A DNA stretch of 64,000 bases from NCBI RefSeq assembly GCF_007997225.1, contig NZ_VORM01000018.1, positions 1-64,000 of the forward strand, in the 5' to 3' direction. The DNA comes from Subsaximicrobium wynnwilliamsii. Lineage in GTDB: Bacteria > Bacteroidota > Bacteroidia > Flavobacteriales > Flavobacteriaceae. A program made the translations under genes and the position numbers. The notes beneath the pieces were generated by a model. The model saw nothing but the letters and a program-made list of their open reading frames with translations, was not told the DNA's origin and made no database searches. Positions 17,854 to 29,059 of this stretch are shown one piece after another; position 1 is the stretch's first letter; each line of letters opens with the position of its first letter.

Positions 17854-20800
17854 ATGCTTATGACTTTAACAACTACTAAATTTTCTACGCTAACAAACAG
17901 TATACGCTTTACGCTCGTTGCTGTTTTTCTTTTTTTGACTTCTGGTGTCGTGGCGCAGATTACTGCAGCACCAAACAGAGTAATTACCGATTTCGTAGTG
18001 ATTATTAAAGACCCGAGCGGTGGATTTTCTTCAGGAGATGAAGATACCATATTAGTTCAATTATATTATAAAGGTGAATCCGCCTCACATCAAAATCTAT
18101 ATATTGGTGACGAAACATTCATCAGCGCAAATGAAATGTCCTTTAAAATCAAGACCTCTCTAAATTATGACCAGTTTGGTGATCTTTGGGTTAATAACGC
18201 TGATACAGAAATCAATATTGAATATTTGAAGCCAATAAAAAAGACTCTATCTAATAAGAGCAGTGAAAATACTGTAACCCGCATTACAGAGATTTTTACA
18301 GATTATAATGTTGGCACATCAAATAATCCTACCAAACCACGCACAAAAGGATTTTGGCGTTCTTCTCAATGGAAAGATGATCAGGGCAATGAAGATCTTA
18401 AACCAAATAGCAATCACGACCTTTTAGCTTTTACGTATGATGGTATCACTTATTCAACTGGAGTTAAAGACTCTAGACTTTCAGATAATGAGGTTACTTT
18501 TACTCCTCAAAAGTTTAAGGCCTATTCTACAAATGGTGTGCAAGGAAAAATTAAAAGAGAGCATTACCTCATTACCGGTGATGCAGTTGATGGAAATATT
18601 TCTACCAATGAAAGTGCTACAATTACGTCTTCAACAATTAAAGGCTTTGGAATCTTTAAATCGATAATTGATGGGGTCAATGGTCTAGATTTGGGAACAG
18701 GTATTACCAATTTTAACAAAGACGTCACGGTTAAATTTTTTAGTGGTAATGGTCAAGTAGGAGCAATAAGCGACAATATCCCTGATTTGGTCATCACTCA
18801 AATTGCCGATGCTAGTGATGGTAGTTCAGATATATATTATTATGCCGATGAATTTGGAAGTATAGTTGGCAGACCAATACGTCTCGATATTAAAAAGAAC
18901 AATAACGAAGATGGAGATGGTTTATTAGCAAGATGGCGCATGGATTTGTTTAGTTACTCAAGTGGGAACTTTCAGGGCGCTATTCCCACAGTCTTCGCCA
19001 CCAATCAAACTGCCACTGAAAAAACTTTAAAAATGGTAGGGCTTCGGCTGGAGGAGTTTGAAATCAATGCTAGCAATATCGATCAGGTCAACAATGTCAA
19101 TATGGGTGCTGGTGGTAATGCTGACATCGCTTTTTTAGCATATAATAGAGATGCCTTTGATATCAAATCGCCCGTAGCGACCCGTTATCCTGTATCGCAA
19201 TTTATATGTAAAGTCCCTAATACTTCATCATCAATTACTTTCAATACTATTGCAGATATTGATGGACGCAATGTGCCTATTGAAAGTATCCCAGATAATC
19301 AAACACTAACTTACGAGTGGTTTAAGGAGAATACTGCAACCAGTAGTACTGGTTCGCTAACTCCCGCAACAGTTGATGCCCCGTTTACTTTATCTGGCGG
19401 TATCACAATCAATGATCTTGGCACCTACAATCTAAAAATCTCCAATAGCTTCGGGACCATAATTTTACCCGTTTCGCTGGAAGAAGGCGGAACACCAGCC
19501 ATATGGACTGGTGGTCCACAATTTAATTTCCCGCCAGTGTATGCTGCTGCTGGAATTACTCCAAGTGATTCAGACAGAAACTTAATCTTTGCAGCGGAAT
19601 ATAATCCAACCACAGCTGAAAACTTGGAAGGCTGTAATTGCAGAGTGCAGGCAGGTGCGAAGGTTACTATACCCATAGGTAAGACTTTAAAATTATATAG
19701 TGAGATTATTATAGAAGAGGAAGTACCGACGGAATATGATACTGATGGTAATGTAATTGCAAATTCGATTCCAGCTGGCACCTTCACCCTAAAAGATGGT
19801 GCAAGCCTAATCCAGACCAAAGCGGTTACTACAAATGCAAATTCTGGCACGATCAACAAGGAGCGCACTGCCAATAACCTTAACAAATATGATTATGTGT
19901 ATTGGTCATCACCGGTAGAAAATTTTAATATTGATGGGATCTCCTCAAATACACCAAGGTATCTGTGGGATCCAGCCGCAAGCAATACTGGCGTAACTGG
20001 TGTTTCTGGGAATTATATTTCAGCTGCAGGTTCTAATATGGAAGCTGGAAGAGGTTATATTGTAAGAGTACCAAACACAATGCCAGCATATCCTGAAGCA
20101 GGTATATCTGCCACATCAACATTAACTGGCAGGCCTAATAATGGTAATATAACAATTGATATTGTACCTACTTCGGGCACCTATGACTCAACGATAAGTA
20201 ACTTTAACTTAATTGGGAATCCGTATCCATCAGCAATAGATGCTGATAAATTCTTAACGGATCATGCTTTAACTTCTCAAAAAATTGAAGGGTTTGTTTA
20301 CATTTGGACTCATAACGCGTCTCCTACAGCTCTAAACAGTCCTTATTATCAAGACTATAATTTGAATTATGGCAATCAATATTTCACGTATAATAATACC
20401 GGTTCAAATCCATCGCAAGGTTCAAGCTTTAATGGTAAGATTGCCTCGGGACAAGCATTTTTTGTTCAAGGAATACAGTCATTGACCACATCAGTTCCTC
20501 TAACTTTTGAAAATGATTTACGTTTTGATTCTGGCCCTAATTATGACAATAACGATTTTTATAGAAATGCGTCCGCTGATTCCGAAAAACAATTGGTTTG
20601 GTTAAACTTGACTAATGCTAATAATATAGCAACCACCGCTTTGATAGGTTATGTGGATGGCGCCACGTATGAAAGAGATGTGTTGTATGATGCCCATATC
20701 ACAGATGACACATTCTCGCTACATTCTGTTTTAAATGAAACGGTATTAAGCATACAAGGTCGCCCATTACCATTTCAGGAGAGCGATCTAGTGCCTTTAG

Positions 20801-21252
20801 GTTTTACAATATCTGAGAATGGGATCTATAAAATTGGGATCGATAATTTAAAAGGGGCAGTATTTGTAGATCAAGAACAAGCCCTGTACGTGGAAGATTT
20901 ATATTTAAATCTGTCTCATGATTTGAGACAATCACCCTATTCATTTACAGCAATCGCTGGCACCGTGAACGATCGTTTTGTGTTGAGATATACAGCCCCA
21001 ACACTTTCAACAAATCAAGTGACATCTTTAGATACCTTTGCCTTTATCAACAATGGTGTTCTTAAAGTACAATCCTCCCAAGACATTGAAGCAGTACAAA
21101 TTTACGACCTTACCGGTAAAGCCATTGCCAATTACATCCCAGAAAGCCTCAGCAAACGTTTTAGCAAAGACTTCAATTTTGCAAGAGGGCTCTACTTCGC
21201 AGTCATCACGTTGGAAAACGGATTTACTGTCAAGAAAAAATTGCTGAATTAA
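17854..21252 (+). CDS. Large secreted T9SS protein, C-terminal paralogue of the 2195-aa protein
   Basis: A 1132-aa protein. The start MLMTLTTTKFST... leads into a signal peptide ending about residue 34 (SGVVAQ). The N-terminal 500 residues are beta-rich with no recognised domain. An Ig-like segment (LTYEWFKENT...GTYNLKISNSFG) lies at about 485-545. From about 670 the protein parallels the end of the giant protein at 7561: YVYWSSPVENFN, GRGYIVRVPN, NLIGNPYPSAID, VWLNLTN..IGYVDGATYERD, IQGRPLPF. The last 75 residues form the T9SS sorting domain (IYDLTGKAIANY, GLYFAVITLENGF). The shared module suggests duplication of surface-protein genes in this locus. Function is unknown. Confidence 0.88.
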   Translation: MLMTLTTTKFSTLTNSIRFTLVAVFLFLTSGVVAQITAAPNRVITDFVVIIKDPSGGFSSGDEDTILVQLYYKGESASHQNLYIGDETFISANEMSFKIKTSLNYDQFGDLWVNNADTEINIEYLKPIKKTLSNKSSENTVTRITEIFTDYNVGTSNNPTKPRTKGFWRSSQWKDDQGNEDLKPNSNHDLLAFTYDGITYSTGVKDSRLSDNEVTFTPQKFKAYSTNGVQGKIKREHYLITGDAVDGNISTNESATITSSTIKGFGIFKSIIDGVNGLDLGTGITNFNKDVTVKFFSGNGQVGAISDNIPDLVITQIADASDGSSDIYYYADEFGSIVGRPIRLDIKKNNNEDGDGLLARWRMDLFSYSSGNFQGAIPTVFATNQTATEKTLKMVGLRLEEFEINASNIDQVNNVNMGAGGNADIAFLAYNRDAFDIKSPVATRYPVSQFICKVPNTSSSITFNTIADIDGRNVPIESIPDNQTLTYEWFKENTATSSTGSLTPATVDAPFTLSGGITINDLGTYNLKISNSFGTIILPVSLEEGGTPAIWTGGPQFNFPPVYAAAGITPSDSDRNLIFAAEYNPTTAENLEGCNCRVQAGAKVTIPIGKTLKLYSEIIIEEEVPTEYDTDGNVIANSIPAGTFTLKDGASLIQTKAVTTNANSGTINKERTANNLNKYDYVYWSSPVENFNIDGISSNTPRYLWDPAASNTGVTGVSGNYISAAGSNMEAGRGYIVRVPNTMPAYPEAGISATSTLTGRPNNGNITIDIVPTSGTYDSTISNFNLIGNPYPSAIDADKFLTDHALTSQKIEGFVYIWTHNASPTALNSPYYQDYNLNYGNQYFTYNNTGSNPSQGSSFNGKIASGQAFFVQGIQSLTTSVPLTFENDLRFDSGPNYDNNDFYRNASADSEKQLVWLNLTNANNIATTALIGYVDGATYERDVLYDAHITDDTFSLHSVLNETVLSIQGRPLPFQESDLVPLGFTISENGIYKIGIDNLKGAVFVDQEQALYVEDLYLNLSHDLRQSPYSFTAIAGTVNDRFVLRYTAPTLSTNQVTSLDTFAFINNGVLKVQSSQDIEAVQIYDLTGKAIANYIPESLSKRFSKDFNFARGLYFAVITLENGFTVKKKLLN

Positions 21253-21820
21253 AATGAAACCCAAACAATAATCTAGGTTTCAAATAAAACTAAAGGTGTG
21301 TGCCCCTCGGTGCCATTCCTTTTTTTTTGCTCTTAGCCTTAGCCGAAGTGCATAATTAGACATTGATGCCTGGTAAATATAAACCAAAAAACCATAGCCG
21401 CATGTCAAGGTGCAAAATTGAAGACGCAATGTAAAAATCACAAGCGCCATTGCCAATAGCAAAGCTTCTGCCACCAACAAACGGAATCTTATAGGTAATA
21501 CTTCGTATCCACAGCATCCATTTGCGTGTAGTTTCAACCATTTTTGGAGGATGCGTTTGCTCTTGAAGTGCAATACTGTGGCGACTTAGCAATGCTCAAA
21601 TGGCTTCGGATAATTTTAAAAAAGACCTTGATTGATTTTTTCGATATTTATGAACACTTCATTTTTTCAAATGTCAACGAAAAAAACATCCATACTTTCT
21701 ATCAGCCACTAAAAACATCCTATAAGCTTTCGGGATTGTTCTTGAGTCTTGGGGCAACCTGCTGTGAGTCCTGTGGAGCTTAGCGCTCTTAAGCCGTATG
21801 CTGAATAGCAACGATTTACA
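21253..21820. other. 568-bp intergenic region without a recognised gene
   Basis: It lies between two convergent genes. Overlapping ORFs of 78-97 codons on both strands show no family features, start context or signal peptide. Base composition is slightly richer in GC around 21480-21600 and 21745-21800. It could hold remains of a decayed gene, but nothing specific can be named. Confidence 0.5.
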
Positions 21821-24235
21821 TTAAAAACTATAAAGCAATGCCAATATCAAATTGCGCCCCGGGGCGGCAATGCCAGAACTATAGGTTTGGTAGCGTTGAT
21901 CGGTTATATTCTCTAAAGTTGCACTAATCCTGGCAGTATTGGAAATTTGGTATTGTGTTCTCAAATTCAAAGTGTACCAAGATGCTGCGTAAGGATTTCC
22001 GTTAGCATTTGAGGCATAGAGATAGTCCTTAGCAGTTTCAGAGGGAGATAATTGACTAAAGGACAATTCATTATTGAACTCTAAAAAAGCATCGGCCTTA
22101 ACATCTGTATGCTTCCAAATCAAATGCACATTTCCAAAATAAGGTACCACATGTCTTGCCGGCACTTCCATGCCATTCTCATCTTGCTCTTTGCCTCCAA
22201 TCACATTGTATTGTGAGGTCAATCTTAAGTCTTCAGTAAAATGCGCTTCCATACCTACCTCAAAACCATAGATCTTTGCTTCTGAAGCGTTTTGCACGGC
22301 CTGCACGGTACTCAACTCAGCATCATATTCAATCTGCGTCTCTCCATTTAAACTGAAATCCCTTCTTACCAACGCATTGTCCAAATAGGTGTAGTAGGTG
22401 GCCATATCGAACCTAAGAAATTCATTGAAATTAAGCCGGAGTCCCAGCTCCCCGCCATAGGCATATTCAGGTTTTAGGTTTTGGTTGGGCACTACCACAG
22501 ATCCAGGCTCTGAGTCGAAGATTTTGCCAACATCATCAATATTGGGTGCTCTAAAAGCGGTGGAACCATTTAAACGCCATTGCAGCATGTCGTTGGGAGA
22601 CCAGCTTATGCCTGCCGTTCCCGTTAAAGCGCCGGTATCGATTTCGGTTTTATCAAAAGGCAGGTTCAAGAACAGATTGTTTTCAGTGAAATCGGCATCA
22701 ATTAAAATGTGGTTATACCGCAAGCCTGTTTGTAGCACAAAATTTTCCGAAGGTTTAAATTTATAACTGGCGTAGGCTGCAATAGATTGCCAGCTCGACC
22801 CATCAGGATAGCGCGATACGGCAGGTAAAGTCACATTGGTTTCAATGTTTTCCGTTTCGCCTTCGGAATGGATTCCGTTATACACATACTCCAAACCATA
22901 AAATAAGTAGTGTTGTTGAGTCAACTGCTTTTCAAAGTCAAGATTCATGGAATAGGCATTGACTGCTTCTTCACGACTATTTCTAATTGCGGACTGGAAA
23001 TCGCGATCAAACCTGCTTTCCTGAAAATTTTGATAGGCCACAGTGGTTTGTACTTTATCATAAAACTGTCTGTTGGCATTGGTCTTGGTAATTTGCAAAT
23101 TCGCCATAAACCAACCTTGCGGACCGTAATTCCATTCTGCCGCAAGTAACTCGTTGTTCCTAGACCTTATCAAACGGTCGTACCGTGGGTATTTAGAAGT
23201 GCTTGTGTAGAAAAGCCCTAAATCGAAATTCAAATCATTCTCAGGTTGGTACCGCACTTTTTGAAGCAAATTGATTTGGTCATAACCAGTTGGCTTTTGC
23301 ACTCTAGGCTCATTATTTTGTACAATCACGTCCTCGCCATTTTCGGTAACCACGTATTCTGGCCTTAAATAATCATCGGGGCCATGACGTCCCATTCTCA
23401 AATCGTCAAAATCGGTATAGCTCACACTGCTGAGAAATGCCCATTTTTTCAGTCCGAAATTAAGATCCAAATGTCCTGTCTTTTCTTGGTTGGCAGTGGC
23501 GTATCGCACTACGGCATTGGCACTAAACTGCAAGGTATCATTCTGAGCAAAATTCGGTTTTTTAGTGTAAAAACTCATCACACCACCAATGGCATCGCTA
23601 CCATACGCTACTCCGCCAGCACCTATGGTGATCTCTGTATTCTGTATTGTAAAAGGATCGACCGATATGACGTTTTGTAGGTTTCCGCCTCTAAAAATAG
23701 CGTTATTCATGCGCACACCGTCTACAGTGATCAATAGCCTATTCGCCGAAAACCCTCTTATTATAGGGCTTCCGCCACCCAACTGGCTCTTTTGTATGTA
23801 CACATTACCGCTGCTTTCTAGTAGGTCGGCACTGGTTTGTGGGTTATCAAAAGCAATATCGCCAGCATTGATATTGACAATGGTTTGCGGAATATCTCGT
23901 TTGCGCTGCTCAAATTTTGAAGCTGAAATCAAGACTTGATCCAGACCTTCCAGCTTCGGCTGAAGGTAAACAAGGTTATTTGCTTTGGTTATGTCTGCCT
24001 TCCGAAGTTTTAAAATTTTATAGCCCAACGCTTGAAAAAAAAGTGCTTCTGAAGCAGAAAACACCTCCAAATTGGCCCTTCCACTTAAATTACTGGTTAC
24101 CGTTTTATTTTTTTTAGCGGCATAAATCAACACGCCAGAAATAGGCTCTTGGGTATCCCTTTCCAAAACGGTTATGGTTTGTGCGTACATAGTGGTTATG
24201 ACCAAAAATAGGATAACCGAGGTTATGTATTTCAT
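21821..24235 (-). CDS. TonB-dependent outer-membrane receptor, possibly heme-type
   Basis: An 804-aa receptor. Signal peptide 1-18 (TTMYAQ); a carboxypeptidase-regulatory-like domain (about 20-95); a plug domain (about 105-225) with GGSPIIRGFSANRLLITVDG and GAGGVAYGSDAIGGVM; then a 22-strand barrel ending in a phenylalanine (LILALLYSF). The barrel contains STAFRAPNIDD and a following NQNLKPEYA, close to the FRAP...NPNL signature of heme/hemoglobin receptors, so heme uptake is a reasonable but unproven guess. It is the last gene of the porZ-recO-receptor run, 18 bp after recO. Import depends on TonB-ExbBD, not in this window. Confidence 0.92.
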   Translation of the reverse strand: MKYITSVILFLVITTMYAQTITVLERDTQEPISGVLIYAAKKNKTVTSNLSGRANLEVFSASEALFFQALGYKILKLRKADITKANNLVYLQPKLEGLDQVLISASKFEQRKRDIPQTIVNINAGDIAFDNPQTSADLLESSGNVYIQKSQLGGGSPIIRGFSANRLLITVDGVRMNNAIFRGGNLQNVISVDPFTIQNTEITIGAGGVAYGSDAIGGVMSFYTKKPNFAQNDTLQFSANAVVRYATANQEKTGHLDLNFGLKKWAFLSSVSYTDFDDLRMGRHGPDDYLRPEYVVTENGEDVIVQNNEPRVQKPTGYDQINLLQKVRYQPENDLNFDLGLFYTSTSKYPRYDRLIRSRNNELLAAEWNYGPQGWFMANLQITKTNANRQFYDKVQTTVAYQNFQESRFDRDFQSAIRNSREEAVNAYSMNLDFEKQLTQQHYLFYGLEYVYNGIHSEGETENIETNVTLPAVSRYPDGSSWQSIAAYASYKFKPSENFVLQTGLRYNHILIDADFTENNLFLNLPFDKTEIDTGALTGTAGISWSPNDMLQWRLNGSTAFRAPNIDDVGKIFDSEPGSVVVPNQNLKPEYAYGGELGLRLNFNEFLRFDMATYYTYLDNALVRRDFSLNGETQIEYDAELSTVQAVQNASEAKIYGFEVGMEAHFTEDLRLTSQYNVIGGKEQDENGMEVPARHVVPYFGNVHLIWKHTDVKADAFLEFNNELSFSQLSPSETAKDYLYASNANGNPYAASWYTLNLRTQYQISNTARISATLENITDQRYQTYSSGIAAPGRNLILALLYSF

Positions 24236-24253
24236 TTCAATAGAAATTTTGAC

Positions 24254-24973
24254 TTAATGGAATACTTGATTGAAGATGTCTAGGGATTGTGGTTTTTTAA
24301 AACTCCCCAAATGTAGTTCATAATACAACAATAGCATGGTCAAAAAGGATTGTCTTTGCTTGGCATTGAGTTTGACGGTTTCCAGGCTCTCAAAATCAAC
24401 GAACAGCAATTGTGATAAAATATCAAGATTTTCGCCCGAAATGCTATAAACATCGAGTTTATTAGATTGGAATAGCCCGTTGTTCAAATTGAAATAGCGT
24501 TGGTTCACATCGCTAGTATCTGGGTAAAAACCGAGGTGTTTGGTAAGCTCCAACAAAAATAAGAGATGGAAGTTGGAAAATTCCTCTTGTAGATCCAACC
24601 ATTGCAGAGTGGTCTCTATATAATCAAAGAGTTCTAGGTTTTGCTCTTCTTCCTTTAAGACACTTGACAATACTTCAGAAAGAAACATCACAATCGCTGT
24701 TTTTAAGATATTGGTTTGCAGACTTTTATAGACATAGGCGATTTTTACCTCATTGATATACTGCAAAGATTGGTTGGCCTTATAGCTGCTTTCCAGCTCA
24801 ATTTGGGACAATAGTTGATAATAGGCCGACTTTGAACTCCCTTTTTTGCTTTTTAGAACACCCCTCAATAAATAACTAACAATGCCTTTTTGTTGGGTGT
24901 AGCATTTAACAATGAGGTCATTATCCCTATATTTTATTTTGGAAAGTACAATCGCCTTAGTCTTGATAAGCAT
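24254..24973 (-). CDS. recO: DNA repair protein RecO
   Basis: A 239-aa RecO, which helps load RecA onto SSB-coated DNA with RecFR. The N-terminal OB-fold starts with the hallmark KTKAIVLSKIKYRDNDLIVKCYT stretch, followed by GIVSYLLRGV. The C-terminal helical part includes FHLLFLLELTKHLGFYPD and YYELHLG. The zinc-binding cysteines of some RecO proteins are absent, as is usual in Bacteroidota. It is 14 bp downstream of porZ and 18 bp upstream of the receptor gene, so it is probably in one transcript. The porZ-recO pairing is a recurrent flavobacterial arrangement (from memory). Confidence 0.93.
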   Translation of the reverse strand: MLIKTKAIVLSKIKYRDNDLIVKCYTQQKGIVSYLLRGVLKSKKGSSKSAYYQLLSQIELESSYKANQSLQYINEVKIAYVYKSLQTNILKTAIVMFLSEVLSSVLKEEEQNLELFDYIETTLQWLDLQEEFSNFHLLFLLELTKHLGFYPDTSDVNQRYFNLNNGLFQSNKLDVYSISGENLDILSQLLFVDFESLETVKLNAKQRQSFLTMLLLYYELHLGSFKKPQSLDIFNQVFH

Positions 24974-24987
24974 GGTCGTAGTGTGTT

Positions 24988-27360
24988 TTACCTAACAATT
25001 AGCACTTTTAGGACCTTGGTTTCAAAAGATTCCAAATCTGAAATCAAAATGAGATACACCCCAGTGGCCACGATGTTGCCGCGAAGGTTTTTACCATTCC
25101 AGATGCCTGTACCTCCATCTATTGCGAAATTATAACTGGCTCTCGACGATCGTTTATTGATCTGGGATTGTGCTTCGGCCACGAGATTGCCTTCGATATC
25201 GGTTATTTTGATGTTAACACTTTCGGTCAAGCCAGAAATCTTAATCCCATTGTTGATATTGTTAAGGTCGTCATAGCCCAATATATCATATTCTGGCCTA
25301 ACGGGATTTGGATAGACATAAGCATCTTCAAGCGTTTCTTGGGGTTTTGTACCCCCTGATGAGAAAGACACCAGGCCTCTACTTGTCGCAATGTAAACCC
25401 TGCCCGACTGCCCGTCAATGGAAATATCTGAAATGGCGTTGGAAGGCAAGGGCGAGTTGTCGGTTGTAAATTGATAAATAGTCTCTTGCCCATCTGGGGA
25501 AAAATAAAAAACACCGGAATCTAATGTACCCACCCATTTGTTGTTGGAGCCATCCACTTTTATGTCTGAAATAAATTGTTCAGAAAGTAACTCTGTAGGA
25601 ATTCCATCTTCAAGAATCACAATTTCACTGACTCTAGGGTTAGGGTCGTTTACAAAGCCAGAGGTATTGAAAAGCACTCTAAGCCCAAAGTCGGTTCCAA
25701 TCCACAATTGCCCTCTATTGTCTAAGGCCACGGCTCTTACTGTTGGCGATGGCATGTTCTGTTCTTCGGAAGACACTTTATTAATTTCTGAGGTATTTGT
25801 GTCATACCCAATTACCCCGTTACGATAAGAAGCGACCCAAACTGTACCGTTGTTGCCAACATCTAAATCGCCAAAACCCAATTCATTATTTACAGATGAA
25901 GGGATAAGCTCTGTAAAATCAAAGCCCCTCCACTGCCCGGTCGCAGGATCGTAGGATTTTAAGGGCCTATCCACCAAGGAGGTCAAGGTCCATAAAAGGC
26001 CGCTACGGTCAAATTTTAAATCGGAAACTCTTATACTCACAAAATTTGGGGAATTAGGAAGAACCAAAGACTCCAACCCGCTATTGGTTCTATTGTAGAG
26101 AATGGTTGGCACTTCAGAATTAATTTCTAAAAGCCCATCTTGAAAGGAACTCACGAAAACTTGGGACGGCTTAAATGGGTTTATGGCAATATCACTCAAA
26201 TTGCGCGCGCCAAGTAGGCTATCAAAAGGGATGTTTCGCCAAACGCCATCTCTCAAATGACTAAGCCCCCTACTGTTGAAAGGGCCTGGATTGTAGGAGA
26301 TTGTATATTCCCCGTAGGAAAGCCACAACTCATTATCTCCTGCCTCAATTTTAAACCCTTTGTTACTAGAGGGTCCCTCTGGCTTGATTGAGACATAATC
26401 AAAAGGGGCGGCAAGGCTGGTTTTTAAAACGCCAAATGCTTTGGTGCCAATAAAGAGCTCATCATCATTGAGCGATGCTACGGTAAATTTGGCATCAAAT
26501 TGAGCATTGGGCACAGCATTGGCCAATAGATTGAAATTGCTATCGTAAACAAACACTTGATTGTTTAAGGTGACCAACAAATATTCTTCTACAGATTTCA
26601 CATCTAATGGCGACGAAAGGTAAGTGGTTAAGGGGCTGAGATTATCTGAAACAATTTTGAGAATGGTATTATCCAGGCGCTGTGTATATATTTGATTTTG
26701 AACCGTTACTATTGCTCCAAAACTACCGCTGGCTATGCTTGTCCACTGTTGGAAATCAATTAGGTTTGGATTGGACAAGGCGGCTTTTCTAACACCATTA
26801 TTTTGACCGCAAGCTGCATATATAAACCCATTGGCCACCGTAGTTTGGTTGATGTTGATTTGCGCACCACCAGTGCCAATAAAATAAGTATCGCCAAACT
26901 GCAAAAGATTTAAGTCATAAACAGAAATGCCATAATCGGTTGAAATATAAACCAACCCATCAACTTCATTAAAATGATTGATGATTTTCCGGCTAGGGCT
27001 TATGGTTTGTTTTTCTAATATATCCACAACAGAAAGAATGGATGCATCATTTTGAGAATAGACTTCCATCAATCCTGTTTCATAACCAATAAGCAATAGA
27101 TCAAAGGCTTCGCTGTAATAAAGGGTTGAGATGGTTTCGCCAGACAAGCCTTCGATGGTTGTGATGGTCTGGATTTCATTACTAAGAACATCATAACTAA
27201 AAATTGCATTTTCGGCAGCAGCGTAAATTTTATCATCGCCTGACGCTATTGCTCTAATTTCAGAATAGGAAAAATAGCCTTCCCAAAGACTTGAGAAATC
27301 TTGCGCTTTAACTTGAATAGAAATAAGAACCAAAAAAGTAACTGCAATCTTTTTGATCAT
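24988..27360 (-). CDS. porZ: PorZ, T9SS attachment-complex beta-propeller protein
   Basis: A 790-aa protein, close in size to Porphyromonas PorZ. Signal peptide 1-19 (SIQVKAQ). The body is made of two propeller-like domains with repeated short strands (IYAAAENAIFSYDVLS, DLLLIGYETGLMEVYS, GLVYISTDYGISVYDLN, QLWIGTDFGLRVL). The C-terminus is a T9SS sorting domain (YVYPNPVRPEYD...ATGVYLILISD). PorZ works at the cell surface with PorU, PorV and PorQ, delivering anionic LPS to the sortase. The position next to recO supports the call. A clear -7 box lies just upstream, and gdhA upstream is insulated by a terminator. Confidence 0.88.
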   Translation of the reverse strand: MIKKIAVTFLVLISIQVKAQDFSSLWEGYFSYSEIRAIASGDDKIYAAAENAIFSYDVLSNEIQTITTIEGLSGETISTLYYSEAFDLLLIGYETGLMEVYSQNDASILSVVDILEKQTISPSRKIINHFNEVDGLVYISTDYGISVYDLNLLQFGDTYFIGTGGAQININQTTVANGFIYAACGQNNGVRKAALSNPNLIDFQQWTSIASGSFGAIVTVQNQIYTQRLDNTILKIVSDNLSPLTTYLSSPLDVKSVEEYLLVTLNNQVFVYDSNFNLLANAVPNAQFDAKFTVASLNDDELFIGTKAFGVLKTSLAAPFDYVSIKPEGPSSNKGFKIEAGDNELWLSYGEYTISYNPGPFNSRGLSHLRDGVWRNIPFDSLLGARNLSDIAINPFKPSQVFVSSFQDGLLEINSEVPTILYNRTNSGLESLVLPNSPNFVSIRVSDLKFDRSGLLWTLTSLVDRPLKSYDPATGQWRGFDFTELIPSSVNNELGFGDLDVGNNGTVWVASYRNGVIGYDTNTSEINKVSSEEQNMPSPTVRAVALDNRGQLWIGTDFGLRVLFNTSGFVNDPNPRVSEIVILEDGIPTELLSEQFISDIKVDGSNNKWVGTLDSGVFYFSPDGQETIYQFTTDNSPLPSNAISDISIDGQSGRVYIATSRGLVSFSSGGTKPQETLEDAYVYPNPVRPEYDILGYDDLNNINNGIKISGLTESVNIKITDIEGNLVAEAQSQINKRSSRASYNFAIDGGTGIWNGKNLRGNIVATGVYLILISDLESFETKVLKVLIVR

Positions 27361-27378
27361 GTTAGGTTTTGTTTATGC

Positions 27379-27386
27379 CAAATATA
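27379..27386 (-). promoter_or_regulatory. -7 box of the porZ-recO-receptor operon
   Basis: TATATTTG on the minus strand, an exact TAnnTTTG match, 18 bp before the porZ ATG. It overlaps a 27-bp sequence that recurs at 42189-42215. Confidence 0.65.
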
Positions 27387-27430
27387 TTTATTACTAACGA
27401 GAATTAAGTGCATATCATATAGACATGAAC

Positions 27431-27473
27431 AAAAAAAAAGAGCTTTCAGCAAAACCGAAAGCTCTTTTTTTTT
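27431..27473. terminator. Bidirectional terminator after gdhA
   Basis: An 8-bp perfect stem GAGCTTTC/GAAAGCTC (27440-27447 with 27457-27464) is flanked by nine A on the left and nine T on the right. It therefore works in both directions, in practice ending the minus-strand gdhA transcript 17 bp past its stop. Confidence 0.93.
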
Positions 27474-27489
27474 CAATTGGTTTTTTGAA

Positions 27490-28845
<1,356 letters not shown>

Positions 28846-28873
28846 TTAAGAATCAACGTTGTTTTTCGAACCA

Positions 28874-28881
28874 CAAAGATA
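28874..28881 (-). promoter_or_regulatory. -7 box of gdhA
   Basis: TATCTTTG on the minus strand, an exact TAnnTTTG match, about 40 bp before the gdhA ATG. Confidence 0.6.
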
Positions 28882-28993
28882 CATTTTCTTTAAAAAATAC
28901 GACGATTAATTTAATATTCCCGTTAAACAACATAGCGTTTTAAACACAGTATCGACATGACAATCAAAAATTTATCCTACATATTTAGTTTTG

Positions 28994-29024
28994 TTTGTTT
29001 GTTAGGTCAGTTTTTATATATTTG
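28994..29024 (+). promoter_or_regulatory. Complete Bacteroidetes promoter (-33 and -7) before the 29060 gene
   Basis: TTTG (28994-28997), a spacer of 19 bp, then TATATTTG (29017-29024). This is the full consensus layout for the primary sigma factor of Bacteroidota. The ATG lies 35 bp downstream. Confidence 0.75.
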
Positions 29025-29059
29025 TTTACAAAAAGACCTGACAAACCTAACACAACCCT

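Noticed and set aside
21280-21783. Overlapping 78-97-codon ORFs on both strands
   Set aside because: No recognised domain. The frames overlap each other and lie in a non-coding gap between convergent genes.
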